This document shows positions 35,775 to 44,559 of a stretch of 64,000 bases of DNA, piece by piece. Positions within the stretch are counted from its first letter, which is position 1, and every line of letters starts with the position of its first letter. A program made the translations under genes and the position numbers. Source of the stretch: Streptomyces sp. NRRL S-244 (GTDB taxonomy: Bacteria; Actinomycetota; Actinomycetes; Streptomycetales; Streptomycetaceae). The notes beneath the pieces are model-generated. The model ran no database searches. It was not told where the DNA came from and saw nothing but the letters and a program-made list of their open reading frames with translations. The stretch spans positions 1-64,000 of the forward strand of contig NZ_JOCX01000003.1 of the NCBI RefSeq assembly GCF_000717915.1. Direction: 5' to 3'.

Positions 35775-36226
35775 CGACGCCGTCCGGACACCCGACGGGG
35801 CAGACGCGGCGAGAAGAGCGCATTCGACCTCGCAGATGCCATCCATAGTGACAAATTCGCCTCTTGAATGATTGACTGCCCCCATCAGGCCAGCACGGCC
35901 TGCTGCCGTGTCCGGATCCCGTCGCCCTGCCAGGCCGACCGTTGGCTGACTGACACGCACACCGGCCCCGTGACGGTCGAGCGGCTCTCGCCGCCATGGG
36001 GAGCACCGGCGAATGGCCCCTGCATGCCGATCAGCGGTGTTCGGCAGGCAGGGGCTTTGTGCGTCCCGGCCTCCACCCGACACCCCTCGCCCCTCCTCCC
36101 TCCCGTCTCCCGTCTCACGGATGAAGCGCATCTGGCATATGCACCCCGGATGAGGGCATGCTTGCGCGGATGCGGCCTGAAACGGCTGCTCCGGCTTGAA
36201 TATGAGGACCGAGGGAGGACCGGGGG
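35775..36226. other. intergenic region with a terminator, no gene recognised
   Basis: About 450 bases without a convincing gene; frames on either strand lack codon bias. A hairpin at 36016-36055 is the only clear element. The stretch 35840-35880 is AT-richer. The GAGGGAGGACC before 36227 is the Shine-Dalgarno of the next gene. A small RNA ending at the hairpin is possible but unsupported. Confidence 0.4.
36016..36055 (+). terminator. hairpin with short U-rich tail
   Basis: GCCCCTG and TGCCGA pair with TCGGCA and CAGGGGC around a 9-nt loop, with a small internal bulge, followed by TTTGT. It lies 240 bp after the zinc-finger gene. Confidence 0.6.
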
Positions 36227-37453
36227 ATGACGGTGGTCGTCATGCACGACGCGGGCGGGCAGGCTCCGGCCGCCGTGAGCCGGGTGCTCGCGGGGGCGGG
36301 ACTGGCCTCCCGTACGGTTCCGCTCGCGGACGGCGCGGGCGCGCCGGCCGACCTCACCGGTGTCGAGGGCCTGATCCTCCTGGGCGGGCCCGGGTCCGCC
36401 CAGGAGGATCAGGCCCTCGTACGCGGAGCCCTCGCCGCGGGGGTGCCCGTACTGGCCCTGGGAACCGGTGCGCGGCTGCTGGCACGGGCGGCGGGCGCCG
36501 CGGCGGGATCCCCGGCGGGAACCTGCTTCGACACGGCCGCCGACCGCCGGGCGGTGGAACTCACCCCGGCAGCGGACTCGGACCCGCTCTTCGCCGGGGC
36601 CGCCCTCCCCTCACCGGGGCTGCGACCGGAACGCGACCCCCTGGAGCTGCCGGCCGGCGCCGTGGTGCTGGCCTTCTGCGACGGGTATCCGGAACAGGCC
36701 TTCCGCATCGATGCCGGTGCCTGGGGCATCCGGTTCCTGCCGGCTCCGCCGGCTCTGCCGCAGGACGACGGCGCGGGAGGGACGACGCCGCCCGGACCCG
36801 CCCTCGACCCGTGGGCGGAGCGGCTGCTGGGCCGGTTCGCGACACTCGTGGCCGCCCGCGCCGAGCACACCGCCACCCGGACCTTCTTCACCCACCGCGC
36901 GGATGCCTGGGAGGAACGGTTCGCCCACCAGACCCCCGCGTACGAGGCCGCGGTCGCCCGGCTGCGACTGGAACCGGGCGGGCGGGCCGTGGACCTCGGA
37001 TGCGGCACCGGCCGGGCCATGCCCGCGCTGCGGACCCGGGTCGGCCCCCGCGGTCACGTACTCGGCGTCGACGTCACCCCGGCCATGCTGGCGTCCGCCG
37101 CCCGGCACGGCCGCACGCGCCACGGGTACCTGATCGCGGCCGACTGCACCCGGCTCCCGCTGGCGGGTGCGTCCGTGCACGGCATCTTCTCGGCGGGGGT
37201 GCTCGACCACCTCCGGGACCCGTACGCCGCGCTCCGGGAATGGGCCCGCGTCACCGCGGCCGACGGCGTACTGCTCCTCTTCCACCCCTCGGGCCGGGCG
37301 GAGCGAGCCGCCCGGCACGGCCGCGCCCTCGACCCCGGCGATCTCCTCGCCGAGCACAACCTCCGCCCCGCCCTGGAGACGTCGGGCTGGCACCTGGACG
37401 AGTACGAGGACGCCGCCGGCCACTTCCTCGCCCGCGCCGTTCCGCGCACCTGA
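36227..37453 (+). CDS. class-I glutamine-amidotransferase-like / SAM methyltransferase fusion
   Basis: 408 residues. Residues 1-200 resemble GATase-1 proteins (VVVMHDAGGQAPAAVSRVLAGAG, GLILLGGPGSAQED, VLALGTGARLLARAAG, LAFCDGYPEQAFRI). The nucleophile position in the GxCxG loop is Thr (LGTGAR, codon at 36464), so glutaminase activity should be lost. Residues about 240-408 form a methyltransferase (AVDLGCGTGRAMPALRTRVGPRGHVLGVDVTPAMLASA ... IFSAGVLDHLRDPYAALREWARV). The ATG follows GGGAGGA. The first half may now be a binding or structural domain. No pathway partner is obvious. Confidence 0.8.
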   Translation: MTVVVMHDAGGQAPAAVSRVLAGAGLASRTVPLADGAGAPADLTGVEGLILLGGPGSAQEDQALVRGALAAGVPVLALGTGARLLARAAGAAAGSPAGTCFDTAADRRAVELTPAADSDPLFAGAALPSPGLRPERDPLELPAGAVVLAFCDGYPEQAFRIDAGAWGIRFLPAPPALPQDDGAGGTTPPGPALDPWAERLLGRFATLVAARAEHTATRTFFTHRADAWEERFAHQTPAYEAAVARLRLEPGGRAVDLGCGTGRAMPALRTRVGPRGHVLGVDVTPAMLASAARHGRTRHGYLIAADCTRLPLAGASVHGIFSAGVLDHLRDPYAALREWARVTAADGVLLLFHPSGRAERAARHGRALDPGDLLAEHNLRPALETSGWHLDEYEDAAGHFLARAVPRT

Positions 37454-37623
37454 CCCCGGAGCCCGCGCCGTTACCCGCCGATATTGTCGCTACCTCCAAC
37501 ATCTCCCCTGCTCACTCGCCGCGAGATTCAGGGCATCAGCCAAGCATTTGCCAGGTGATTGTCGAATATCAGCCGCAGATGCAGGATGGTCCGCAGAGGT
37601 TCGACGCGGAGGAGGCGGGTCCG

Positions 37624-38298
37624 GTGGGCGATGGCGATCACGGCAGAACCGTCAGCGGGTGGTTGCGGGGCATCGAGGTGTTCGCGGGACCGCTCCCGGA
37701 GTTCGATCCGGAGCGGGCTCCGGCCGGGCCCGTGCCGCTGTTCCTGTCCTGGCTGTCCGACGCCGTGGCGGACGGTGTGCGCGATCCCCACGCGATGACC
37801 TTGTCCACCGTCGACGAGGCCGGTGATCCGGATGCCCGGGTCCTCATCCTCAAGGGGGTGGACGGCTCGGGATGGCAGTTCGCCGGGCACTGCTTCAGCC
37901 CCAAGGGGCACCAGCTGGCCGTCCACCCGAGGGCTGCGCTCACCTTCTACTGGCCCGAGCACGGCCGGCAGGTCCGTCTGCGCGGGTCCGTTGCCCCGGG
38001 ATCCGCCGAGGACAACGCCGCCGACTTCCTCGGCCGGTCGGCCACCGCCCGCGCCGAATCGCTCCTGTCCCGCCAGAGCCAGTACCTGGCGGACCCCGCG
38101 GAGCGCGACCACGCCCTGGCGAAGTCCCTGGCCCTGATCGAGCAGGCGCCGTCGCTCGTCGACTCCGCCTGGACGCTGTACACCCTCGCTCCGGCGGAAG
38201 TGGAGTTCTGGCAGGCGGCGAAGAACCGCGTCCACACCCGCCTGCGCTACGAACGGACCGCGGACGACGGCTGGGAACGATTCCGGCTCTGGTCGTAA
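37624..38298 (+). CDS. pyridoxamine 5'-phosphate oxidase-like flavoprotein
   Basis: 224 residues. The order AMTLSTVDEAGDPDARVLILKGVDGSGWQFAGHCFSPKGHQLAVHPRAALTFYWPEHGRQVRLRG, then SRQSQYLADPAERDHALAKSL, then YTLAPAEVEFWQAAKNRVHTRLRYER matches PdxH-like proteins. Relative to PdxH the conserved SYWTEP-like and C-terminal PL-pocket residues are partly changed. It may therefore act on another phosphate or flavin-linked substrate. The GTG is chosen because GGAGGAGG lies 8 bases upstream. Confidence 0.82.
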   Translation: MGDGDHGRTVSGWLRGIEVFAGPLPEFDPERAPAGPVPLFLSWLSDAVADGVRDPHAMTLSTVDEAGDPDARVLILKGVDGSGWQFAGHCFSPKGHQLAVHPRAALTFYWPEHGRQVRLRGSVAPGSAEDNAADFLGRSATARAESLLSRQSQYLADPAERDHALAKSLALIEQAPSLVDSAWTLYTLAPAEVEFWQAAKNRVHTRLRYERTADDGWERFRLWS

Positions 38299-38425
38299 CC
38301 CCCCGGCCGGCGGCCCTGATTGGACTTTCCGCTGATCGAGTCCGGCCTCCGTGGTGGGGAAGGCGCCTTGCCCATGCGGGCGGTGCGGGATTGGCTTGCC
38401 CCAGGAACGGGACAGAAGGAAACGA

Positions 38426-39805
38426 ATGACATCCATGCTCGCCGGCTGCACGCCCTGGCCCGAGGAGTTCGTCGACCGCTACTGGGCGGCCGGGCACTGG
38501 CGCGGCAACACCCTGGACAACCTGCTGCGCGGCTGGGCCCAGCAGTACGGACCGCGGACCGCGCTCGTGCACGGCGGCGGCACCCGCATCACGTACGCGG
38601 GCCTGAACCGGCGCGTGGACCGCATGGCCGCCGGATTCCGGCTGCGGGGCCTGCGGCCCGGGCAGCGGGTCGTCGTCCAGCTGCCGAACGTGCCCGAGTT
38701 CGTCACCACCGTGTTCGCGCTGATGCGCATCGGCGCGGTCCCGGTGCTCTGTCCGGTCTCGCACCACACCGCCGAGGTGGCCCGTATCGTGCGGGTCACG
38801 GAGGCCGTCGGCTACGTCGGTCCCTCGACGTACCAGGGCTTCGACCACACGGCGATGGCCGCGGACATCGCGGCCCGAGGGCCCTTCCTGCGACGGGTGT
38901 TCACCTTCGAGGCGCCGGGCGAGTCGTCCCCGTACGGCGGCTTCTCGACCGACACGGCAGGCTGCCACTACTTCCCCCTGGGCTCCCTCGACTCCCCGCC
39001 CGGGCCGACGCTCGCGCAGAGCGCCGACCAGGTGGCGTTCTTCCTGCTCTCCGGCGCCGCCTCCGAGGTGCCCCGGCTCGTTCCGCGCACGCACAACGAC
39101 TACGCCTACCAGGCACGGGCCGCCGCCGAGCTGGTGTCCCTCACCGAGAACGACGTGTATCTCGCCGCACTGCCCGCCGAGTCCAACCTCGCGTTCGGCT
39201 GTCCCGGCATCGTCGGCACGCTGTCCGTCGGCGGCACGGTCGTCCTCGTCGAGAACCCGGACCCCGCCGAATGCCTTGCGGCCATCGCCCGGGAGGGAGT
39301 CACCATCACGTCGGTGACCCCCTCCGCCGCCCGGGACTGGCTGGACGTACTCCCCACGGCCCAGGCCGACTTGAGCAGTCTGCGTCTCGTGCAGGTCGGC
39401 GCCGCCGCGCCCCTGCCGCGGGCGACCGCCGAGCGGCTGGGCCCCGAATGGGGCTGCCGCCTCCAGCAGGTCTTCGGCATGGCCGAGGGGCCGCTCACGC
39501 TCACCCGGCCCGCCGATCCGGACGAGACGGTGCTCGCCACGCAGGGCCGCCCGCTCTCGCCCGACGATGAGATCCGCATCGTCGACGCCGACGGCAAGGA
39601 CGTGCCCGACGGGGAGCCAGGCGAACTCCTCACCCGCGGCCCGTACACCCTGCGGGGCTACTACCGGGCTCCCGACCACAACGCACGCTCCTTCACCGCC
39701 GACGGCTACTTCCGCACCGGCGCACTCGCCCGGCGCACCCCGGAGGGCAACCTGGTCGTGACCGGCCGCACGCCTACGGGAACGGCGGCGGGTCCTGGCA
39801 GGTGA
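38426..39805 (+). CDS. 2,3-dihydroxybenzoate-AMP ligase-like protein, truncated and motif-degenerate
   Basis: 459 residues versus about 540 for EntE/DhbE. The N-terminus (CTPWPEEFVDRYWAAGHWRGNTLDNLL) and core (RVVVQLPNVPEFVTTVFALMRIGAVPV, FGMAEGPLTLTRP, RGPYTLRGYYRAPDHNARSFTADGYFRTGALARRTPEGNLVVTGR) are clearly EntE-like. The phosphate loop, normally LSGGTTGLPK, reads LSGAASEVPR (39047-39076). The C-terminal AMP-binding_C domain is absent: after VTGR the frame runs out over the 3' end of the convergent peptidase gene. The protein probably cannot adenylate. The ATG follows AGAAGGA. No other catechol-siderophore gene is nearby. Confidence 0.78.
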   Translation: MTSMLAGCTPWPEEFVDRYWAAGHWRGNTLDNLLRGWAQQYGPRTALVHGGGTRITYAGLNRRVDRMAAGFRLRGLRPGQRVVVQLPNVPEFVTTVFALMRIGAVPVLCPVSHHTAEVARIVRVTEAVGYVGPSTYQGFDHTAMAADIAARGPFLRRVFTFEAPGESSPYGGFSTDTAGCHYFPLGSLDSPPGPTLAQSADQVAFFLLSGAASEVPRLVPRTHNDYAYQARAAAELVSLTENDVYLAALPAESNLAFGCPGIVGTLSVGGTVVLVENPDPAECLAAIAREGVTITSVTPSAARDWLDVLPTAQADLSSLRLVQVGAAAPLPRATAERLGPEWGCRLQQVFGMAEGPLTLTRPADPDETVLATQGRPLSPDDEIRIVDADGKDVPDGEPGELLTRGPYTLRGYYRAPDHNARSFTADGYFRTGALARRTPEGNLVVTGRTPTGTAAGPGR

Positions 39806-41333
39806 CGTCCGCGGCGGGCAGCCGGCCCGTGGCGAGGTACTTGTTGACCGTGCCGTCGGCACAGGAAGCCGGATTGGAGAGGTACACACCGTGCTTCTCG
39901 CCGCCCAGCGCCAGCACCATGCGCGAGCCCTTGAGTGCCCGGTGCAGGCCCTGGCCGCTGGCCAGCGGGGTTATCGGGTCCCACTCGTTCTGCACGGTCA
40001 GTACGTCGGCCCGGGTCTTCATGGGCGTCACGGGCTCGGCCGGCCGCTGCCAGAAGGCGCACGGCTTGATGTTCGACGCGAAGTCCCCGTACAGCGGGTA
40101 CTTCGCCTTGTCCCGCACCGCGTCCCGCGCGTACTGATCGGGGTCGCGCGGCCAGGCGTCCGTGTCCCCGCACACGACGGACCAGTAGGCGGGCGTGGCC
40201 CCGCCATCGGAACCGGAGGCGGCCGCCGGACCCGCCGCCGCGGTGTTCAGCGCGGCGGCGTTCGGCCCGGAGGTCCGGGAGCCCGCGAGCAGTTGCTTCA
40301 GATCCGGCGCGTCGCCGTCCGTCGGCCCATGTCCGGTCTCGGCCAAGGACTTGAGGAACTTGACGACGGCCGAGGCCCCGTACGGGGAGGCGAACAGCGA
40401 CGGGTCGGCCCTGAGATCGTCACCCGTGACCTTCTGCCCGTCGTGGACGATCGGATCCCGGTCGGCCCGGGCCACCAAGTCCCAGAAGGTGGCGGACACC
40501 TCCTCGGGCGTGGTGCCGAGCCCGTACTGCTCCGAGCGCTCCGCAGCCCACCGCGTCCACCGTGCGAAGGCGGGCTCCGCCTCGGTGGCCCACACCTGGA
40601 TCATGCCGCGCCAGACGCGCTGCGGGTCCACACCGCTGTCCAGCACGAAGCGGTCGGTGCGCTGCGGGAACATCTGGGAGTACACCGCGCCGAGGTAGGT
40701 CCCGTACGAGTAGCCCAGGTACGAGATCTTCCGCTCGCCGAGCGCCGCACGGATCACGTCCAGGTCGCGGGCCGTGTTGCGGGTGGTGATGTACGGGATG
40801 ACGTCGCCCGACTTCTCCCGGCACTTGTCGGCGATGCCCCGCGCCCAGGCCACGTCCGAGGGGAAGGTCTCGGGCCGGTACGCGCCCCCGATGCCCTGCT
40901 CCGCCTGGCTCAGCTCGCCACAGGTGATGGGGCTGCTCTTGCCGACCCCGCGCGGGTCGAAGCCGATGAGGTCGTACTGGTCGCGCACGTCCTTGGGCAT
41001 CTCCGCGTTCAGGACCACCGGCCGGAACAGCCCGGGGACGCCGGGACCGCCCGGGTTGAAGAGCAGGACCCCCCGCCGCTTGCCGGGGTTTTCACTCTTG
41101 ATCCGGGATATCGCGAGGTCGAGCGTGCGTCCCTCGGGGTGCTGGTAGTCGAGCGGCACCTTGAGGGTCGCGCACTCGTACGCCTCCGGCCGGTCGGGGC
41201 TGCAGCGGTGCCAGGCCGGCTTTTGGCGCATGTAGCCGGGGGTCTCGGCGGCGGCCGCCTGGGGAGCCGTCAGCAGGGGCAGGGAGGTGGCCACGAGTCC
41301 GACGGTGGCGAGCAGCGGTGCGAGGCGTTTCAT
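39774..41333 (-). CDS. secreted S33 tripeptidyl aminopeptidase (SlpD/E-like)
   Basis: 519 residues. A signal peptide (MKRLAPLLATVGLVATSLPLLTAPQAAAAE) leads to an alpha/beta-hydrolase fold: GVLLFNPGGPGVPGLF (oxyanion), SYLGYSYGTYLGAVYSQMFPQRTDRFVLDSGVDP (nucleophile GYSYG) and VLTVQNEWDPITPLASGQGLHRAL (acid), with the catalytic His in GEKHGVYLS. The C-terminal TAP-like domain with paired Cys ends CQDPPPFP. Extracellular exopeptidase in nutrition or development. Its 3' end overlaps the truncated EntE-like gene by 32 bases. The ATG at the signal peptide is preferred over one 66 bp upstream. Confidence 0.92.
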   Translation of the reverse strand: MKRLAPLLATVGLVATSLPLLTAPQAAAAETPGYMRQKPAWHRCSPDRPEAYECATLKVPLDYQHPEGRTLDLAISRIKSENPGKRRGVLLFNPGGPGVPGLFRPVVLNAEMPKDVRDQYDLIGFDPRGVGKSSPITCGELSQAEQGIGGAYRPETFPSDVAWARGIADKCREKSGDVIPYITTRNTARDLDVIRAALGERKISYLGYSYGTYLGAVYSQMFPQRTDRFVLDSGVDPQRVWRGMIQVWATEAEPAFARWTRWAAERSEQYGLGTTPEEVSATFWDLVARADRDPIVHDGQKVTGDDLRADPSLFASPYGASAVVKFLKSLAETGHGPTDGDAPDLKQLLAGSRTSGPNAAALNTAAAGPAAASGSDGGATPAYWSVVCGDTDAWPRDPDQYARDAVRDKAKYPLYGDFASNIKPCAFWQRPAEPVTPMKTRADVLTVQNEWDPITPLASGQGLHRALKGSRMVLALGGEKHGVYLSNPASCADGTVNKYLATGRLPAADVTCQDPPPFP

Positions 41334-41664
41334 GGGAGGCGTGCCGTCCTTCTTCCGGTGAAATCGCTGGTGTGCCCACTGTGTTGCATCGCCCGGCATC
41401 GCCGAATCCCCTGGAAGAGCCCTCCCTGATCCCTCTCCCGTACCACGCGATATCCGGGCAGTTGGCCGAAATCCGGCTCCGGAATCCCTCCGTCCGACCC
41501 GACGCGCCCCGCGAACACCGCCCGAACCCCCTGTAGTCCTCTCCGCCTCAAGTACGACGTTCGGCGATCCGGACGGAGCCGGGGGTACGGAATCGAGGCG
41601 GTGCCGGAGCCGCGGGATGTCCGCGGCTCCGGCAGGTTCCCGCTCCTGGTCGGCCCGTGGCGCC
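41334..41664. other. intergenic region upstream of the peptidase gene
   Basis: About 330 bases without a gene. It should hold the peptidase promoter. The hairpin at 41602-41634 terminates the carotenoid-oxygenase gene. Nothing else is recognised. Confidence 0.4.
41602..41634 (-). terminator. terminator of the P450-regulator-MFS-oxygenase set
   Basis: Perfect 14-bp stem TGCCGGAGCCGCGG with loop GATGT, 31 bp after the carotenoid-oxygenase stop. Confidence 0.75.
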
Positions 41665-42888
41665 TTACAGGGCGCCGTCGGGGATCCAGGAGCCGTGGAG
41701 TCCGGCGCTCACCCGGTGGGGAAGGTGGACGGTGGCGACCCGCTCGAGGCCGGAGGCGTCGAGCACCAGGAGCTGCGAGGCGTCCTGCTTGAGGTCGGAG
41801 ACGACGGTCAGCAGATAGCCGTCGTCCTCGCACGTGGCATCGGCGGCGGGGACGAACACGGCCTCGCTGGGCATCCGGGCATCGCCCACCCGGTGGATGC
41901 GGCGGGCACCGCTGACGCGGTCGTACTTGACGACGCCGTAGCCGCCGAGCCCCTCCTCGTTCGGGAAGGAGATGGCGTACTGGTAGCGGTTCTCGGCGCC
42001 CAGGTACGCCTCGTTGAGAGTCGGGAACTCCACCGGCAGGTCGTCGATGATCTGCTCGTCGACGGTGCCGGCGGACATGTCGAGCACCCAGCGGCGGGTG
42101 TACGAGCGGCTGACGGGCTCGCTGCCGCGCCCGGGAGCGCCGACCCACCAGTTCCAGGAGAGCCGGAAGCCCTCGCGGTCCACGGTGGGCCCTTCCAGGA
42201 CGATGCGGCCCTGGCCGTCCTCGAAGGCGTTGGAGACGTGCAGCATGTTGCCCGGTTCGATGGAGAACCAGCGGATGTGCCGGGCGCCGTCCTCGCCGCG
42301 GGGCATGACGCCGATGCGGGAGGGCTGCCGGTCGCTCCAGCTGTACGGGATGCCGGAGGCTTCCGTGTGGTCGAAGGTGACGTTGCCCTCGACGAAGACC
42401 ACGTGACGGCGGGTGAGGGCGAAGTCGTGCTTGAGTGCGGCGGTCGCCCCCGGCACCTCGGCGCTGTGGGTGATCGATCCCTTGGCGTCGGACACGTAGT
42501 AGGTAAGGAACGGCGGGAACGGCGAGGACCCGAAGAAGTGGAGCTCCCCGGTCACCGGGTCCTCCTTGGGGTGCGCGGTCATCGCGCTGCGCAGCTTTCC
42601 GTCGAAGTCGTAGGCACCGACCGTTTCCAGCTCGGGGGTGAGCTCGAACGGGAGGTTCGCCTCGCACAGCGCCAGCAGGCGTCCGGCGTGTTCGATGACG
42701 TGGGTGCCCGCGGCGCTCGCGGTCAGGTCGGGGCCGTGCTCGGTCATGTAGGGGGCGCCGTCGAGGGCGGGGGTGTGCACCCAGCGGTTGCGGTACCACT
42801 CGGCGCGGCCGCCGCTCAGGCCGGTGGCGGTGATCTCCTCGGCGACGGGGGTGAAGTGGCCGGTCAGGTAGGGCTTCGCAGTGGTCAT
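41665..42888 (-). CDS. carotenoid/stilbene cleavage oxygenase family protein
   Basis: 407 residues. The four iron His positions appear: MTAHPKEDPVTGELHFFG, LKHDFALTRRHVVFVEG, MLHVSNAFEDG and LHGSWIPDGAL. Bacterial relatives are usually 440-480 residues. Here GHFTPVAEEITATGL runs straight into SGGRAEWYRNRW, without the usual LRNGPNP and GDGMxH elements, so roughly 45 residues seem deleted in frame. Activity is therefore uncertain. It follows the MFS gene by 34 bp on the same strand. It would cleave a carotenoid or stilbene double bond using Fe(II) and oxygen. Confidence 0.85.
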   Translation of the reverse strand: MTTAKPYLTGHFTPVAEEITATGLSGGRAEWYRNRWVHTPALDGAPYMTEHGPDLTASAAGTHVIEHAGRLLALCEANLPFELTPELETVGAYDFDGKLRSAMTAHPKEDPVTGELHFFGSSPFPPFLTYYVSDAKGSITHSAEVPGATAALKHDFALTRRHVVFVEGNVTFDHTEASGIPYSWSDRQPSRIGVMPRGEDGARHIRWFSIEPGNMLHVSNAFEDGQGRIVLEGPTVDREGFRLSWNWWVGAPGRGSEPVSRSYTRRWVLDMSAGTVDEQIIDDLPVEFPTLNEAYLGAENRYQYAISFPNEEGLGGYGVVKYDRVSGARRIHRVGDARMPSEAVFVPAADATCEDDGYLLTVVSDLKQDASQLLVLDASGLERVATVHLPHRVSAGLHGSWIPDGAL

Positions 42889-42922
42889 GGCTGGACTCTC
42901 TTTTCGTGGAGGTGACGTGTGA

Positions 42923-44437
42923 TCAGACAGCGGGTTCGGCAACGGACTTGAGGTGGGCCGGTGTGGTCGGGGTGGTCGGGGTGGTCGGGGTGGTCGGGGT
43001 ACGTGAACTCGTACGGCGGGTGAGGAACAGTGCGAGGAGGGCCGTGGCGGCCAGGACCGCGGCCGAGACCGTGAAGGCGGTGCGGTAGCCGGCCGTGAGG
43101 GCCTCCAGTGGGGGCGTACCGGCGGAGGCGCCGGCGGTGACGGAGCCGGCCAGGGTGGCCAGGGCGGCGAGGCCGATCGCTCCGCCGACCTGCCGGGTGG
43201 TGTTGACCAGTCCCCCGGCGAGGCCCGCGTCGGCGCGCGGGACGCCGTCCACGGCGAGGGCGGTGAGCTGGACGAAGGCGATGCTGAGGCCCAGGCCGAC
43301 CAGGATGCTCGGGCCGAGGACGTCCGTCAGGTAGCTTCCGTCGGCGCTGATCCTCGACAGCCACAGCAGTCCGGCGGCCTCGGTCAGCAGGGCCGCGGTC
43401 ACGGTCACGGTGGCTCCGATGCGCCGGGAGACACGTGGAGCGAGGGCGGAGCCGAGCATATGGGCGACGGCGAGCGGGAGTTGTCCCGCTCCGGTGGCCA
43501 AGGGGCCCGACCCGAGGACCTGTTGCTGGTAGAGCGGCAGGAAGAAGAACAGGGCGAGCCATACGGATCCCAGCAGGGCCATCAGCAGATTGCCCGCAGC
43601 GACCCGGCCGGTGGCGAACAGACGTGCCGGAATCAGCGCGTCGGGCCGGCGGACCTCGATCACGGCGAAGGCCGCGAACAGCGCGGCGGCGGCGCCGAGC
43701 GCACCCAGCACCCGGGCGTCCGTCCAGCCGGCCCCGCGTGCGGTGGTCAGGCCCCAGACCAGGCCGGTCAGTGCGAGGGTGACGGTGGCGGTGCCCAGCA
43801 GGTCGAACCGCCCGGCCTGCCGTCCGGCATCCCGCCCTGCGTCCCGTGGCACGAGTACGGCCACCGCGGCCAGGACCAGCGCCGTTCCGAGCCCGACCGT
43901 GTGGAAGATCCAGGGCCAGCCCCATGCCTGGGTGAGCGCGCCGCCCAGCAGGACGCCACCCGCCGCTCCCGCCCCGGAGACCGCGCCCCACACGCCCAGG
44001 GCCTTGCCGCGCTCGGGGCCGGACGATGCCCGGTCCATCGCCAGGGCGAGGGCGGCCGGGGCGATCGCGGCGGCCCCGAGACCCTGCACCGCACGCGCCG
44101 CGATCAGCACGCCGGCGGAGGTGGCCAGCCCCGCTGCCAGCGAAGCCAGCGCGAACAGGGCGAGCCCGGCCATCAGCACCCGGCGGCGGCCGAGGAGGTC
44201 GGCGACCCGCCCGCCCGCCAGGAGCAGCGCCCCGAACGCCAGGCCGTAGGCGTTGACCACCCAGGTGGTTCCGCCGTCCGTGAGCCCGGTGCCGGCCCGG
44301 ATCTGCGGGAGCGCCACGTTGACGATCGAGGTGGCGAGCATGACGGTGAACTGGGCGGCGGCGAGCGCCGCGAGGACCGCTCCCGGCCCGGGGGTCCGGC
44401 GTACTGCCTGGTCCGTCTGCGTGTGTGCAATGTTCAT
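42923..44437 (-). CDS. MFS drug/product exporter, DHA2 (14-helix) type
   Basis: 504 residues. The first helix FTVMLATSIVNVALPQI and the motifs WVVNAYGLAFGALLLAGGRVADLLGRRRVLMAG and GLGAAAIAPAALALAMD are typical of the EmrB/QacA group. About 14 membrane helices. The C-terminus carries a TPT repeat (TPTTPTTPTTPTTPAH) encoded by four 9-bp units. It follows the STAND regulator by 122 bp and precedes the oxygenase gene. Likely exports a product or toxic intermediate of the same locus. Confidence 0.9.
   Translation of the reverse strand: MNIAHTQTDQAVRRTPGPGAVLAALAAAQFTVMLATSIVNVALPQIRAGTGLTDGGTTWVVNAYGLAFGALLLAGGRVADLLGRRRVLMAGLALFALASLAAGLATSAGVLIAARAVQGLGAAAIAPAALALAMDRASSGPERGKALGVWGAVSGAGAAGGVLLGGALTQAWGWPWIFHTVGLGTALVLAAVAVLVPRDAGRDAGRQAGRFDLLGTATVTLALTGLVWGLTTARGAGWTDARVLGALGAAAALFAAFAVIEVRRPDALIPARLFATGRVAAGNLLMALLGSVWLALFFFLPLYQQQVLGSGPLATGAGQLPLAVAHMLGSALAPRVSRRIGATVTVTAALLTEAAGLLWLSRISADGSYLTDVLGPSILVGLGLSIAFVQLTALAVDGVPRADAGLAGGLVNTTRQVGGAIGLAALATLAGSVTAGASAGTPPLEALTAGYRTAFTVSAAVLAATALLALFLTRRTSSRTPTTPTTPTTPTTPAHLKSVAEPAV
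42963..42998 (+). repeat. four perfect 9-bp tandem repeats (GTGGTCGGG)
   Basis: Four identical units lie back to back in the 3' end of the MFS gene, encoding Pro-Thr-Thr repeats in its tail. The number of units is probably variable between strains. Confidence 0.85.
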
Positions 44438-44559
44438 GGCGCACAGACTCGGCGCGGACGGTGTCCACTATCCAGGCCCGGCGGGCAGGGGCGCTGTCCA
44501 CTCCTGTCCGCACCTGTCCACGAGGTGCCGACGCCCCTGCCGCAGGCCTGCGCCCGCCG

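Noticed and set aside
38426..39805. EntE-like enzyme as part of the 18.7-31.5 kb metallophore locus
   Set aside because: It is 7 kb away, separated by an unrelated operon, and lacks functional motifs, so joint function is not supported.
42963..42998. Short repeats as a CRISPR array
   Set aside because: Units are 9 bp without spacers, lie within a coding frame, and no cas gene is present.
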